61,754 nt of DNA from Alistipes senegalensis (lineage in GTDB: Bacteria > Bacteroidota > Bacteroidia > Bacteroidales > Rikenellaceae), in NCBI GenBank assembly GCA_023664045.1, contig JAMPGH010000002.1, positions 1 to 61,754 on the forward strand, read 5' to 3'. A model generated the notes under the pieces. That model saw only the letters and a list, made by a program, of their open reading frames with translations. It ran no database searches and was not told the DNA's origin. How positions within the stretch are numbered: the stretch's first letter is position 1; each line of letters begins with the position of its first letter. Below are positions 46,249 to 54,387 of this stretch, in pieces. A program made the position numbers and the translations under genes.

Positions 46249-46256
46249 TACCTTTG
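46249..46256 (+). promoter_or_regulatory. -7 box of the DUF1016 gene
   Basis: TACCTTTG matches TAnnTTTG, directly after the rteC terminator and 18 nt before the ATG. Confidence 0.5.
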
Positions 46257-46274
46257 TTATAAAGTCAATTCGCA

Positions 46275-47333
46275 ATGGGAAAAGAGACCGCCATATCGTT
46301 ATGCAGCGGGGATTTCATTCATGAAATCAAGCAGATCGTCGTCCAAGCCCGCCAAAAGGCATACACCGCCATCAACTCGGCGATGGTCGAGGCTTATTGG
46401 CTGATGGGCAAGCGCATCGTAGAGCAGGAGCAGCAGGGGAAAGACCGTGCCGACTACGGTTCGCAGTTGTTGAAATCACTATCGAAAGAACTTACGGCAG
46501 AGTTCGGCAAAGGGTTTTCAGTCAATTCGCTGTACTACTTTCGCCAGTTTTATCTTGCTTTTTCTGAAAAACTCCCCACAGCGTGGGGAATTTTGACATG
46601 GTCGCATTACAAGCGTCTGTTGAGCGTGTCGAATGCCGATGCCCGCGCATGGTATCTGAAAGAGGCGGCCGAGCAAATGTGGAGCTACCGCACGCTCGAC
46701 CGCAATATCGGTTCGCAGTATTACGAGCGATTGTTGCTTTCCCAACATAACGATGCGGTCAAATCCGAAATGGAGGCTCTGACCGCTCCGTTCGAGCGCG
46801 ATCGCATGGAGTTCATCAAGAATCCGACCGTCGCCGAGTTCATCGGTCTTGCGCCCAACAGCGACTTCACGGAATCGGACTTGGAAAGCGCCATTATCGG
46901 CAACCTGCAAAAGTTCCTGCTCGAACTGGGCAAAGGTTTCTCGTTCGTGGCACGACAGAAATTGATTCGCACCGAGAAGAAAGACTACTTCATCGACCTG
47001 GTATTCTACAACTATATTCTCAAATCGTTCGTACTGATCGACCTTAAAACGACGACCATCACGCACCAAGATGTCGGACAAATGGATATGTATGTGCGGA
47101 TGTATGACGAGCGGGTACGCGGCGAGGGCGACAACCCCACTATCGGCATCGTGCTCTGCTCGGAGACGGACGAAGATATTGCCCGCTACTCGGTTCTACA
47201 TGACAACGACCGCCTGTTCGCCTCGAAATACATGCTCTATATGCCGACCGAAAAAGAACTACGAGAGGAAATCGAACGACAAAAGGAGTTCTATCGATTG
47301 CAGCACGAAACGAACGAATTGCAAAAACAATAA
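46275..47333 (+). CDS. DUF1016 / PDDEXK nuclease-like protein (YhcG family)
   Basis: 352 residues. N-terminal DUF1016 domain (VQARQKAYTAINSAMVEAYW, MGKRIVEQEQQGKDRADYGS, SVNSLYYFRQFYLAF, TWSHYKRLLSV) and a C-terminal PD-(D/E)XK-like domain: KDYFIDLVFYN, then SFVLIDLKTTTITHQDVGQM supplying Asp and Lys. Such proteins are presumed nucleases of mobile elements, sometimes tied to restriction or defence; the target is unknown. It has its own -7 box and terminators on both sides, so it looks like an independent cargo gene. Confidence 0.88.
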   Translation: MGKETAISLCSGDFIHEIKQIVVQARQKAYTAINSAMVEAYWLMGKRIVEQEQQGKDRADYGSQLLKSLSKELTAEFGKGFSVNSLYYFRQFYLAFSEKLPTAWGILTWSHYKRLLSVSNADARAWYLKEAAEQMWSYRTLDRNIGSQYYERLLLSQHNDAVKSEMEALTAPFERDRMEFIKNPTVAEFIGLAPNSDFTESDLESAIIGNLQKFLLELGKGFSFVARQKLIRTEKKDYFIDLVFYNYILKSFVLIDLKTTTITHQDVGQMDMYVRMYDERVRGEGDNPTIGIVLCSETDEDIARYSVLHDNDRLFASKYMLYMPTEKELREEIERQKEFYRLQHETNELQKQ

Positions 47334-47336
47334 AAG

Positions 47337-47367
47337 AACCGAGCCGCGAATACGGCTCGGTTTCTTT
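47337..47367. terminator. Terminator shared by the DUF1016 gene and mobC
   Basis: AACCGAGCCG, six-base loop, CGGCTCGGTT, then TCTTTT; between convergent genes. Confidence 0.8.
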
Positions 47368-47371
47368 TCAT

Positions 47372-49378
47372 TTAGTTCTGCTGCAACAGGTGCGCCAGCG
47401 CCGGATCATTCTTAATGCGTTCCAATTCGTCGGCAACGATTTGCCGCACGTCGGCTTTGATGCGGTTGTAGTTCTCTTGAATCTGCTCTTTCATGCGGTC
47501 GTTCCCCTCCTCGTCCGTGAAATCGGTAATGACAGGTATGGGTTTATAGGCTCGCTCCTCCCGTCTTACTTTCTCCGCATCGACGACGATTTCGGCATGG
47601 AAAATCTTCTGCTCGATTCGCTCGGTGAAATTGTCCGACACCGCCCCGACGAACATGCCCTGTGTGAGCGTCGAGATTTTCGACTGCGGGATAAGGCTGT
47701 CCATCTGCGTCGATATGGAGGTGGAGGTGTCGTTACGGTTGATCGAAATGGACTGCCGACGCTGCAAGACTTTACCGAAGCGTTCCGATAGCGTCTTGGC
47801 CGTTTCTCCGACCACCTGACCAGAGAAGATATTGCCGACGGTGTTCATTACGACTTTGGCCTCCTTGTCGCCGTAGTCGCGCACAAGCTGTGAGAAATCC
47901 TGAAAGCCCAGACATACGGCGACCTTGTTGCTTCGGGCCGTCGCAATCAAATTATCCAACCCTTTGAAATAGATCGTCGGCAGTTCGTCGATGATAACCG
48001 ACGACTTCAACATCCCTTTCTTGTTGATGAGCTTCACGATACGCGAGTTATACAAACCGAGCGCTGCGCCGTAGATGTTCTGTCGGTCGGGATTGTTGCC
48101 CACGCCGAGGATTTTCGGCTCTTCGGGATTGTTGATGTCCAGCGTAAACTCGCTGTCGGACATCACCCAGTAGAGCTGGGGCGAAATCATGCGCGAAAGC
48201 GGTATCTTGGCCGATGCAATTTGGCCCTGCAGCTGCTCCGCCGCCCCTCCGAGCCAAGCATCCATAAAGGGCGAGAGGTAGTTTTCGAGTTCGGGATAGG
48301 AAGTTAGTATCGGGAAAATATCCTCGTAGCGGCGATTCAGGAACTCAACGGCGTGCGGGAACGTGCAATACTTCCCGTTCCGGTAGATTTTGAGATACCA
48401 AATAATCGCAGCAAAGAGGATGATGGGCGATTCGACGAAGAAATCGCCCTGCTTCTGCACCCACGTTCTATTGAGATTGAGCATGATGGTGTAGGCACTC
48501 TCGTAGGCGTCGGTAATATCCTCCATGAAGTCGGGATGTATGGGATTGCAACGATGCGAACGGCGAGGGTCGTCGAAATTTATCACGTAGAATTTCGGTT
48601 TTACCTCGTACCCGTCCAAGTGGTTCAGCAGGTGATTGTAGGCAATGGTCGAGAGGTCGGGAAACTTGAAATCGTAGATATACATGGCAAACCCTTTCTC
48701 GATCTGCTGCTTGATGAACTGATTGACGACAGCATAGCTCTTTCCGCTGCCCGGCGTGCCTAACACGATTGCTGCACGGAACGGGTTCACAACGTTGATC
48801 CAACCGTCGTTCCATCGCTTGCGGTAGTAGAAGCGTGTAGGCAGATTCACGGAGTATTCATTGGTCAAGAGGCGCGTTTCCTGCTGGAACGATTCGTTCT
48901 CGTTGTTGAACACGTCGTCCATCAGGTTGTCTTTCAACAACCGGCTCGCCCACAATCCGGCCATCAGCAGACAAATGTACCCTGCGGTCGTCGTTACGAC
49001 GTAGAGCGACGTCATCGCCATAAGCGGGAGCGGCAGGTCGAGCAACCACCCATTCATGAAATAGAGCACCGCCCCGACCGCAAATGCCGTCCAGATATGC
49101 GGCCACGCGATCTTCTCGTTCTTCACGCCTTTGGTTCCGAGGCACGACAAACCGAGCAGCACGACGGCAAAAAGTTTCGTATATAGCATCGAATGGAACA
49201 AATGCGCCGTACGGTCGAAGTTCAGCAGGATTCTGTCGACCGTACCGATATTCACACCCCATGCGAGGATCGCTTCATAGCAATACCAATAGACGTGCAT
49301 CACGACCAATAATATACTTACGGCTCGCAGAAAATCCATGATTTTCGCCAATGCCCTCAAATCATCTTCTTGTTGCAT
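47372..49378 (-). CDS. mobC: Type IV coupling protein (Bacteroidota MobC, TraG/VirD4-like)
   Basis: 668 residues. Four N-terminal membrane spans (e.g. SILLVVMHVYWYCYEAILAW, SLYVVTTTAGYICLLMAGLW), then a RecA-like ATPase with Walker A VLGTPGSGKSYAV near 206, Walker B SSVIIDELPTIYFKG and a TraM-recognition/AAD-like C-terminal part. The hexamer links the relaxase-DNA complex to the mating channel. It is the last gene of the leftward mobA-mobB-mobC group, 5 nt after mobB. Confidence 0.92.
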   Translation of the reverse strand: MQQEDDLRALAKIMDFLRAVSILLVVMHVYWYCYEAILAWGVNIGTVDRILLNFDRTAHLFHSMLYTKLFAVVLLGLSCLGTKGVKNEKIAWPHIWTAFAVGAVLYFMNGWLLDLPLPLMAMTSLYVVTTTAGYICLLMAGLWASRLLKDNLMDDVFNNENESFQQETRLLTNEYSVNLPTRFYYRKRWNDGWINVVNPFRAAIVLGTPGSGKSYAVVNQFIKQQIEKGFAMYIYDFKFPDLSTIAYNHLLNHLDGYEVKPKFYVINFDDPRRSHRCNPIHPDFMEDITDAYESAYTIMLNLNRTWVQKQGDFFVESPIILFAAIIWYLKIYRNGKYCTFPHAVEFLNRRYEDIFPILTSYPELENYLSPFMDAWLGGAAEQLQGQIASAKIPLSRMISPQLYWVMSDSEFTLDINNPEEPKILGVGNNPDRQNIYGAALGLYNSRIVKLINKKGMLKSSVIIDELPTIYFKGLDNLIATARSNKVAVCLGFQDFSQLVRDYGDKEAKVVMNTVGNIFSGQVVGETAKTLSERFGKVLQRRQSISINRNDTSTSISTQMDSLIPQSKISTLTQGMFVGAVSDNFTERIEQKIFHAEIVVDAEKVRREERAYKPIPVITDFTDEEGNDRMKEQIQENYNRIKADVRQIVADELERIKNDPALAHLLQQN

Positions 49379-49383
49379 AATTC

Positions 49384-50631
49384 TTAAACTTTTCGATTTC
49401 TTTTCTTCTTCTTTTTTCGCCGCTGCATTTCACGCATGAAGGCCTCCTCCTCGGCATCCGTCCCTTGCGTATCGGCAGAGAACAGTCCCAGCCCGCCGTC
49501 CGTCGTGTTATCGTAGAAGGTCGATTGCGTCGGCGTGTTTTCTGTGCTCGATTGTAGCGAGAGGACAATCGGGAGCGGTATGCCTGCCGCCGGAGGTGCG
49601 AAGTGCTCCTGCAAGGCATTCGCAGAAAGCTCCTTACCCAGACGAGAGCCGTTCAGCACACATCCCGTACGGTGGTCGATGAACGTTGCACCGTAGATAC
49701 GCCCCGTGTCTGTCTCACGCAATACGACGTCCACGCCTTTGGCTTTCATCAAGTCGATAAACTCCGCGCAGTCTTTCGTTCGGCGCAGGGCAGCCATCGC
49801 CGTCGCTTTGGTCATGTCGCCGAGCTTCCTTGTTTTGATCTGCTCCTTGCTTACGGCGCACCACTGCTCGAACGCCTCGTAGCCGTACCGCTTACCGAAA
49901 CGGGAGGCTTTGAATGGTATACCGACCTTGTTGCCTCGGTCGTCGATTGCGGAATAGACGAAGCCGCGATACTCCCTGCCATACGCTTCGCCTCGGCACT
50001 CCTCGACGGTAAGGCGATAGAGCGAGAGCAGTGCGCGGTACTCTCCGAGCGTCTGGAAACGGTATTTACCCGATATGCCTTTCAATACGTTGCCGATCTG
50101 CCGTTTCACGTCGCCGGCCGCTGCATCCACCGCGCGGAGCGGTTCGGTCTGCGTCTGCCGCTTATGCTCGGCGGGATGCAGATTGTATTTGCGCTCCAAA
50201 TCATTCGTAATCCTTTTGCTTCTTCGATGCAAAAAATCCTTATTCAACCGCTTGCCGTTTTCTCCGACATTTATGGAGATGATATGCAAGTGGTGGCGGT
50301 CGATGTCCTCGTGTTTGAACACGGCATAGGGCTGGTCGCCGTAACCGAGCCGTGCGAGATACTCCTCGGCGATGACCGTCAGTTCCGTGTCGGTCAAGCG
50401 GTCGTCGGGATGCGGGTTGAGCGAAACATGAATAACCGTATTCCGTGTGCGAGTCCGTTCGGGCAAGTAACGAGCGAAGTCCTCCGCCGCTTGACGGATG
50501 TCGAGACACCCTGTCCCGTCGTCGAAGATTTTATGCGTGGCGAGCAGTCGTCCCTGTCCCTCGTTGATCTTCTCGCCGTTATAGGCCAACGCCCCGTAAA
50601 GGGAGCGACCTACGTTAATTTTGGCAACCAT
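49384..50631 (-). CDS. mobB: Relaxase / mobilisation nuclease (MobB)
   Basis: 415 residues. N-terminal relaxase domain with a likely nicking Tyr near residues 12-17 (GRSLYGALAYNGEK), NTVIHVSLNPHPDD, and the three-His metal motif KHEDIDRHHLHIISINV. The C-terminal half is helical and ends in a basic tail (RRKKKKKRNRK). It nicks oriT and leads the strand into the recipient. Its start overlaps the end of mobA by 22 nt. Confidence 0.92.
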   Translation of the reverse strand: MVAKINVGRSLYGALAYNGEKINEGQGRLLATHKIFDDGTGCLDIRQAAEDFARYLPERTRTRNTVIHVSLNPHPDDRLTDTELTVIAEEYLARLGYGDQPYAVFKHEDIDRHHLHIISINVGENGKRLNKDFLHRRSKRITNDLERKYNLHPAEHKRQTQTEPLRAVDAAAGDVKRQIGNVLKGISGKYRFQTLGEYRALLSLYRLTVEECRGEAYGREYRGFVYSAIDDRGNKVGIPFKASRFGKRYGYEAFEQWCAVSKEQIKTRKLGDMTKATAMAALRRTKDCAEFIDLMKAKGVDVVLRETDTGRIYGATFIDHRTGCVLNGSRLGKELSANALQEHFAPPAAGIPLPIVLSLQSSTENTPTQSTFYDNTTDGGLGLFSADTQGTDAEEEAFMREMQRRKKKKKRNRKV

Positions 50632-51041
50632 TGTTGTTGAAATTCATGGGTTAAGTCGAGGATTCGGCGGCTCAAAGCGACGAGTTCAACGGTCTGCTTT
50701 CCCAATCTGTAAAGTAAAGCCATCGCCTTCTTCTCCGAAAAACGGCTTTTCAACTCTTTCACGGTCTGGTTGTAATTGACGCCGACGGCGCGGAATTGAG
50801 CGTGCAAGGAAGCGAGTTTCGTGTAATAATCGAGCAATGTTTTGTCGACTTTCAGTACGCGAAACTCGGCATCGAAGACGCGGGCTTTGATGAAAACCGC
50901 CTTCGCATAGACACCCGACTGCTCGTACATAGTGAGGAACCGAACGTATTCCTTGTCCGTAAAACGCACCATCACCTGGTGGCTGGCCTTGTCGGATTTG
51001 GGCGGGCGACCGCCGACGCTTGTTTTTCCTTTGCTCATCAT
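50610..51041 (-). CDS. mobA: Relaxosome accessory protein (MobA)
   Basis: 143 residues, starting KGKTSVGGRPPKSDKASHQ, then a ribbon-helix-helix-like segment (VMVRFTDKEYVRFLTMYEQS) and a helical C-terminus with FRAVGVNYNQTVKELKS, the signature of MobC/MobA relaxosome proteins. It binds near oriT and helps the relaxase open DNA. The CCACTAAATCCAC-like motif abuts its start codon (51045-51058, minus). Confidence 0.88.
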   Translation of the reverse strand: MMSKGKTSVGGRPPKSDKASHQVMVRFTDKEYVRFLTMYEQSGVYAKAVFIKARVFDAEFRVLKVDKTLLDYYTKLASLHAQFRAVGVNYNQTVKELKSRFSEKKAMALLYRLGKQTVELVALSRRILDLTHEFQQQWLPKLT

Positions 51042-51044
51042 ACT

Positions 51045-51058
51045 GCGGATTTAGTAGT
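51045..51058 (-). promoter_or_regulatory. CCACTAAATCCAC-like motif before mobA
   Basis: ACTACTAAATCCGC on the minus strand, 3 nt 5' of the mobA ATG; 11 of 13 positions shared with the consensus. Confidence 0.5.
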
Positions 51059-51148
51059 TACACGACATAAGCCATCACGAGAGCTGCTGCCAGTCCGTAA
51101 TCGAACGGCTCCCCGACTTCGGAGGAAGAGCCACGCCCCCTGCAAGGA

Positions 51149-51242
51149 CAAGGTGCATTTCGGGTTACCCGAAACCTTTTGAGTTACTCAAAGGACACCT
51201 TGCTATGTTCCGACGAACATAAAAATCCGCCTTCGGACGGAT
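51149..51242. other. Putative oriT: cluster of hairpins
   Basis: Outer arms CAAGGTG (51149-51155) and CACCTTG (51196-51202) enclose two adjoining hairpins: TTTCGGG-TTA-CCCGAAA (51158-51174) and CCTTTTGAG-TTA-CTCAAAGG (51175-51194). ATGTTC/GAACAT (51205-51220) and ATCCG/CGGAT (51225-51242) follow. Position between mobA and traA, upstream of the relaxase genes, is where Bacteroidota ICE origins lie. The nick site is not identifiable by eye. Confidence 0.6.
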
Positions 51243-51344
51243 TGCGGGAGAGCCGATTTCGACCGCAGCATGAAGCCGTGCGGTACGCCCTGTCGCTTGG
51301 GCACAAAGGTAGAGGCTTCCGAGGCGACATTGCCGAAGCCGAAA

Positions 51345-51386
51345 ACGCCAAAAGCTATCATCTCGACGCCACAAGCTATCACCTGC
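51345..51386 (+). repeat. Tandem 21-bp unit, locus B
   Basis: Two consecutive units starting ACGCCAAAAGCTATCATCTC and ACGCCACAAGCTATCACCTG. It is non-coding, between the oriT candidate and traA. The rest of 51042-51739 carries no gene I can support; a frame open into traA from 51179 is unlike a protein. Confidence 0.75.
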
Positions 51387-51739
51387 CGTCGAAAGGGCGG
51401 AAGCTGCAATTTTCTACTGTTTATTTGCCGTCGGAACCAACGGACAACGGTCGGTTGCGACGGACGGAGAACGAGCGGTATGCACCGATGGGCGAACAGA
51501 CGCTCCGACGGACGAACAAACAAACGGGCATTCCGATAAACCGACGAACGGACATTGCGAAAGCTATCGCGACCGCCCAACTTTGTGACCAACCGATGTT
51601 GGGCCATTGGAGTGTCGGATGGTTGGGCAGTTGGGCGGAATATCCGTCCGCACCTACGGCTCTATGGTGGGCCGACGATAGAAACCGACGTACGCGAAAA
51701 CGGACAACTCTATGTATAACCATTAAAATTTACAACCGT

Positions 51740-52495
51740 ATGAACAAACCGACCTACGTAGCTTTCTCCACGCAAAAGGGAGGAGCCGGAAAAACGACCA
51801 TCACGGTACTGGTCGCAAGCTACCTGCACTATGTCAAGGGGTACAACGTCGCAGTGGTCGATTGCGACTTCCCGCAGTACAGCATCCATGACATGCGCAA
51901 ACGCGACATGGAGATGACGATGAAAGACGACTACTACAAGTCGATGGCCTACGAGCAGTTCAAGCGCCTTGCGAAGAAAGCCTATCCGGTGGTGTGCAGC
52001 AAGCCGGACGATGCGGCGGACGCGACGGCGCGTTTTATAGAATCGGGCGTTCCGCTGGACTTCGTGTTCTTCGACCTGCCGGGCACAGTCAACAATTCGA
52101 GCGTGGTGAAGACCATCGCCACGATGGATTACATTTTCTGCCCCATTGCTGCCGACCGGGTGGTCATGACGAGTTCCATGCAATTCGCTACGGTCATCAA
52201 CGAACACATGATAAGCACGGGTAAAACCGCCATCAAGGGACTGCACCTGCTGTGGAACATGGTGGACGGACGCGAGAAAACGGAGCTGTACGCCACCTAC
52301 GAAAAGATCTGCGCCGAGTTGGCGTTGCCGATTCTGAAAACCTTTCTGCCGGACAGCAAGCGATTCCGCAAAGAGGCGGCGACGAAACGCAAGGCAGTGT
52401 TCCGCTCCACGCTTTTCCCGGCGGACAAGGCCCTCGTCAGAGGCAGCAACCTCGATGCGCTGGTCGATGAAATACTCACCATCATAAAGCAATAA
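51740..52495 (+). CDS. traA: ParA-family ATPase, conjugal transfer protein TraA
   Basis: 251 residues from the ATG at 51740, where the deviant Walker motif protein begins (YVAFSTQKGGAGKTTITVL). FVFFDLPGTVNNSSVVKTIA is Walker B. A complete MinD/ParA fold, first gene of the tra operon in CTnDOT-type elements. It probably positions the element or the transfer apparatus; its exact job is unproven. traB follows 4 nt later. Confidence 0.92.
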   Translation: MNKPTYVAFSTQKGGAGKTTITVLVASYLHYVKGYNVAVVDCDFPQYSIHDMRKRDMEMTMKDDYYKSMAYEQFKRLAKKAYPVVCSKPDDAADATARFIESGVPLDFVFFDLPGTVNNSSVVKTIATMDYIFCPIAADRVVMTSSMQFATVINEHMISTGKTAIKGLHLLWNMVDGREKTELYATYEKICAELALPILKTFLPDSKRFRKEAATKRKAVFRSTLFPADKALVRGSNLDALVDEILTIIKQ

Positions 52496-52499
52496 GGCT

Positions 52500-52907
52500 A
52501 TGGCGAAAAAGACGAACATCGAAGACATCGACGAGAACTTCATCATCAACTCGTTCCGGCAGGACGATCTGACGATTCCGCCGTCGGCGCGGGCGACGGA
52601 GACACCCTCCGACAACGAAGATACGGAACCGACACCGCGGGAGGAGCCTCGCCGCCGCAAATCCAAAAACAAGGAGACGGACTATCGCTCGCTGTTTCTG
52701 AAAGAAGCGGTCATCCCGGCACGCATCGGCAAGACGGTTTATGTTCGCAAGGAGTATCACGAGCGGATACTGCTCATATTGCGGGTCATCGGCAAAGACG
52801 AGGTGTCGCTGTTCAGCTACATCGACAATGTGCTGGCCCACCATTTCGACACCTATCAGGCCGAAATCACCGAGTTGTACAACGAGCATAACCGCTCTAT
52901 CTTTTAG
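52500..52907 (+). CDS. traB: DUF3408 protein, conjugal transfer protein TraB
   Basis: 135 residues. A charged disordered N-terminus (DNEDTEPTPREEPRRRKSKN) and a DUF3408 C-terminal domain (YVRKEYHERILLILRVIGKD, DEVSLFSYIDNVLAHHF, DTYQAEITELYNEHNRSI), which resembles a ribbon-helix-helix fold. Likely DNA-binding partner of the ParA-like TraA. It is followed by the next gene after 3 nt. Confidence 0.85.
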   Translation: MAKKTNIEDIDENFIINSFRQDDLTIPPSARATETPSDNEDTEPTPREEPRRRKSKNKETDYRSLFLKEAVIPARIGKTVYVRKEYHERILLILRVIGKDEVSLFSYIDNVLAHHFDTYQAEITELYNEHNRSIF

Positions 52908-52910
52908 CCT

Positions 52911-53594
52911 ATGGAAACCCTGTTGGTCTGCCTGCTCGCAGGCTACGGCGTGTGGCTGGCGGCATATCTGCTTTGGGAAAAACGCCAGACAAAACACCCC
53001 GCGTCGGAGTCGGATGTTGCGCTGCCGAAACACAAGGACGACATGCCGGATATTGTCGGCAAGAGCCGCTTCCGCATGAAGCCGACGACGCCAAAAGCTA
53101 TCATTTCGACGCCACAAACTATCACGGGGGCCGAAACGGAATCGACGGCTGAAAAAGCGTCTACATTTGTCCCCGAAACCGAAAAGCGCCACTCCGCACG
53201 TCTTAGCGACGAGGAACTGGACGCCGCGTTCGAGCATCTGGAAATTCCCGACGTTCCGCTCGAATACGAGGACGAAGAACCGCCGGAAGACGAAGAGATG
53301 TCGCTGGACACAGGACGAGCCTACGCCACGGGAGTGAGCTTCGACGAGATCGCGACTGCGATGAAAGTCGCCACCGCCCCCTCGACTACCGACGACGAAC
53401 GACGCCGAGCCGGAAAGGTCTTCGGAGAATTGGAAGGCACGGAGCTGTTCGACCGCCTGACGGCAGCGACACCGGTCATTGCCGGTAAAATCGCGGAGAT
53501 GATAGATGCCTATTTCAGTCAGCCATCATCCCCCGATAACGATGCCGGCACGCGGAGCGACACGGACGGGTTCAACATTCGGGATTTCGTGTAA
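52911..53594 (+). CDS. TraC/TraD-position conjugal transfer protein
   Basis: 227 residues with one N-terminal membrane helix (METLLVCLLAGYGVWLAAYL), a variable Pro/Thr-rich segment, then an acidic conserved-looking part (SARLSDEELDAAFEHLEIPD, DTGRAYATGVSFDEIATAMK). It resembles proteins at the traC/traD position of Bacteroidota tra operons. The variable segment contains the 21-bp tandem repeat translated as TPKAIISTPQTIT, which looks like an insertion tolerated in a disordered linker. Confidence 0.65.
   Translation: METLLVCLLAGYGVWLAAYLLWEKRQTKHPASESDVALPKHKDDMPDIVGKSRFRMKPTTPKAIISTPQTITGAETESTAEKASTFVPETEKRHSARLSDEELDAAFEHLEIPDVPLEYEDEEPPEDEEMSLDTGRAYATGVSFDEIATAMKVATAPSTTDDERRRAGKVFGELEGTELFDRLTAATPVIAGKIAEMIDAYFSQPSSPDNDAGTRSDTDGFNIRDFV
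53088..53129 (+). repeat. Tandem 21-bp unit, locus C (in-frame in a tra gene)
   Basis: Units begin ACGCCAAAAGCTATCATTTC and ACGCCACAAACTATCACGGG. In frame they add TPKAIIS and TPQTITG to the protein. Confidence 0.75.
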
Positions 53595-53614
53595 CGATTA
53601 AAAACGGACGAACG

Positions 53615-53671
53615 ATGAAAGAGAAAGATTACGGGTAGCTGTCCCGCGAAACAGCAGACCACTAAATCCAC
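53615..53671 (+). promoter_or_regulatory. Micro-ORF, hairpin and CCACTAAATCCAC before traE
   Basis: ATG-started MKEKDYG frame (53615-53638) overlaps a small hairpin GCTGT...ACAGC (53638-53654), followed by CCACTAAATCCAC (53659-53671). traE starts 66 nt later. It could be a leader controlling the downstream genes. Confidence 0.4.
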
Positions 53672-53737
53672 AAGTAAAAATCAGTATCGACCCGCCGGAC
53701 GGACTATCCACCCGTCCGGCACAATTCGGAACAATCT

Positions 53738-54037
53738 ATGACGAAGAAACATCTTCTTTTTACGGCGGTATTTCTTACCGTCGCCTCCTCAGCACTCGCG
53801 CAGGGAAATGGCCTTTCGGGTATCAACGAGGCCACGAGCATGGTAACGAGCTATTTCGACCCCGCGACGAAACTGATCTACGCCATCGGCGCAGTCGTGG
53901 GATTGATCGGCGGCGTCAAGGTCTACGGCAAGTTCTCGTCGGGAGACCCCGACACATCGAAGACCGCCGCCTCGTGGTTCGGGGCATGTATCTTCCTGAT
54001 CGTAGCGGCGACGATTCTGCGTTCGTTCTTCCTCTAA
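53738..54037 (+). CDS. traE: DUF4134 protein, conjugal transfer protein TraE
   Basis: 99 residues: signal peptide (ending SSALAQG), then two membrane helices (KLIYAIGAVVGLIGGVKVYG; ASWFGACIFLIVAATILRSF). Size and layout suggest a VirB2-like pilin; DUF4134 is the traE family of Bacteroidota ICEs. It is exported and probably forms the conjugative pilus. Confidence 0.92.
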   Translation: MTKKHLLFTAVFLTVASSALAQGNGLSGINEATSMVTSYFDPATKLIYAIGAVVGLIGGVKVYGKFSSGDPDTSKTAASWFGACIFLIVAATILRSFFL

Positions 54038-54048
54038 TCCGGCAGACG

Positions 54049-54387
54049 ATGGCAGAGTACCCTATCAACAAGGGAATCGGCCGTTCGGTAGAGTTCAAGG
54101 GGTTGAAAGCGCAGTACCTCTTCATCTTCGCGGGCGGACTGCTCGCCTTGTTCGTCCTGTTCATTATCCTGTATATGGTCGGCATCGACCAATGGTTCTG
54201 TATCGGCTTCGGGGCGGTGTCGGCCTCCGTTTTAGTGTGGCAAACATTCGCCCTGAATGCCCGATACGGCGAACACGGACTGATGAAATTAGGCGCACAG
54301 CGCAGCCGTCCCCGCTATATACTCAACCGCCGCCGTATTTCCCGATTATTCACCCGTAACCAAGCAAAGCATGAGAAATACACTTAA
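54049..54387 (+). CDS. traF: DUF4133 protein, conjugal transfer protein TraF
   Basis: 112 residues from the ATG at 54049, 11 nt after traE. Two membrane helices (YLFIFAGGLLALFVLFIILY; FCIGFGAVSASVLVWQTFAL) and a basic C-terminus. VirB3-like in size and place, next to the VirB4 ATPase. It overlaps traG by 17 nt. Confidence 0.9.
   Translation: MAEYPINKGIGRSVEFKGLKAQYLFIFAGGLLALFVLFIILYMVGIDQWFCIGFGAVSASVLVWQTFALNARYGEHGLMKLGAQRSRPRYILNRRRISRLFTRNQAKHEKYT

Noticed and set aside
51179-51739. Upstream extension of the traA frame
   Set aside because: The first 187 codons include the oriT hairpins and repeat; the ParA fold begins exactly at the ATG at 51740.
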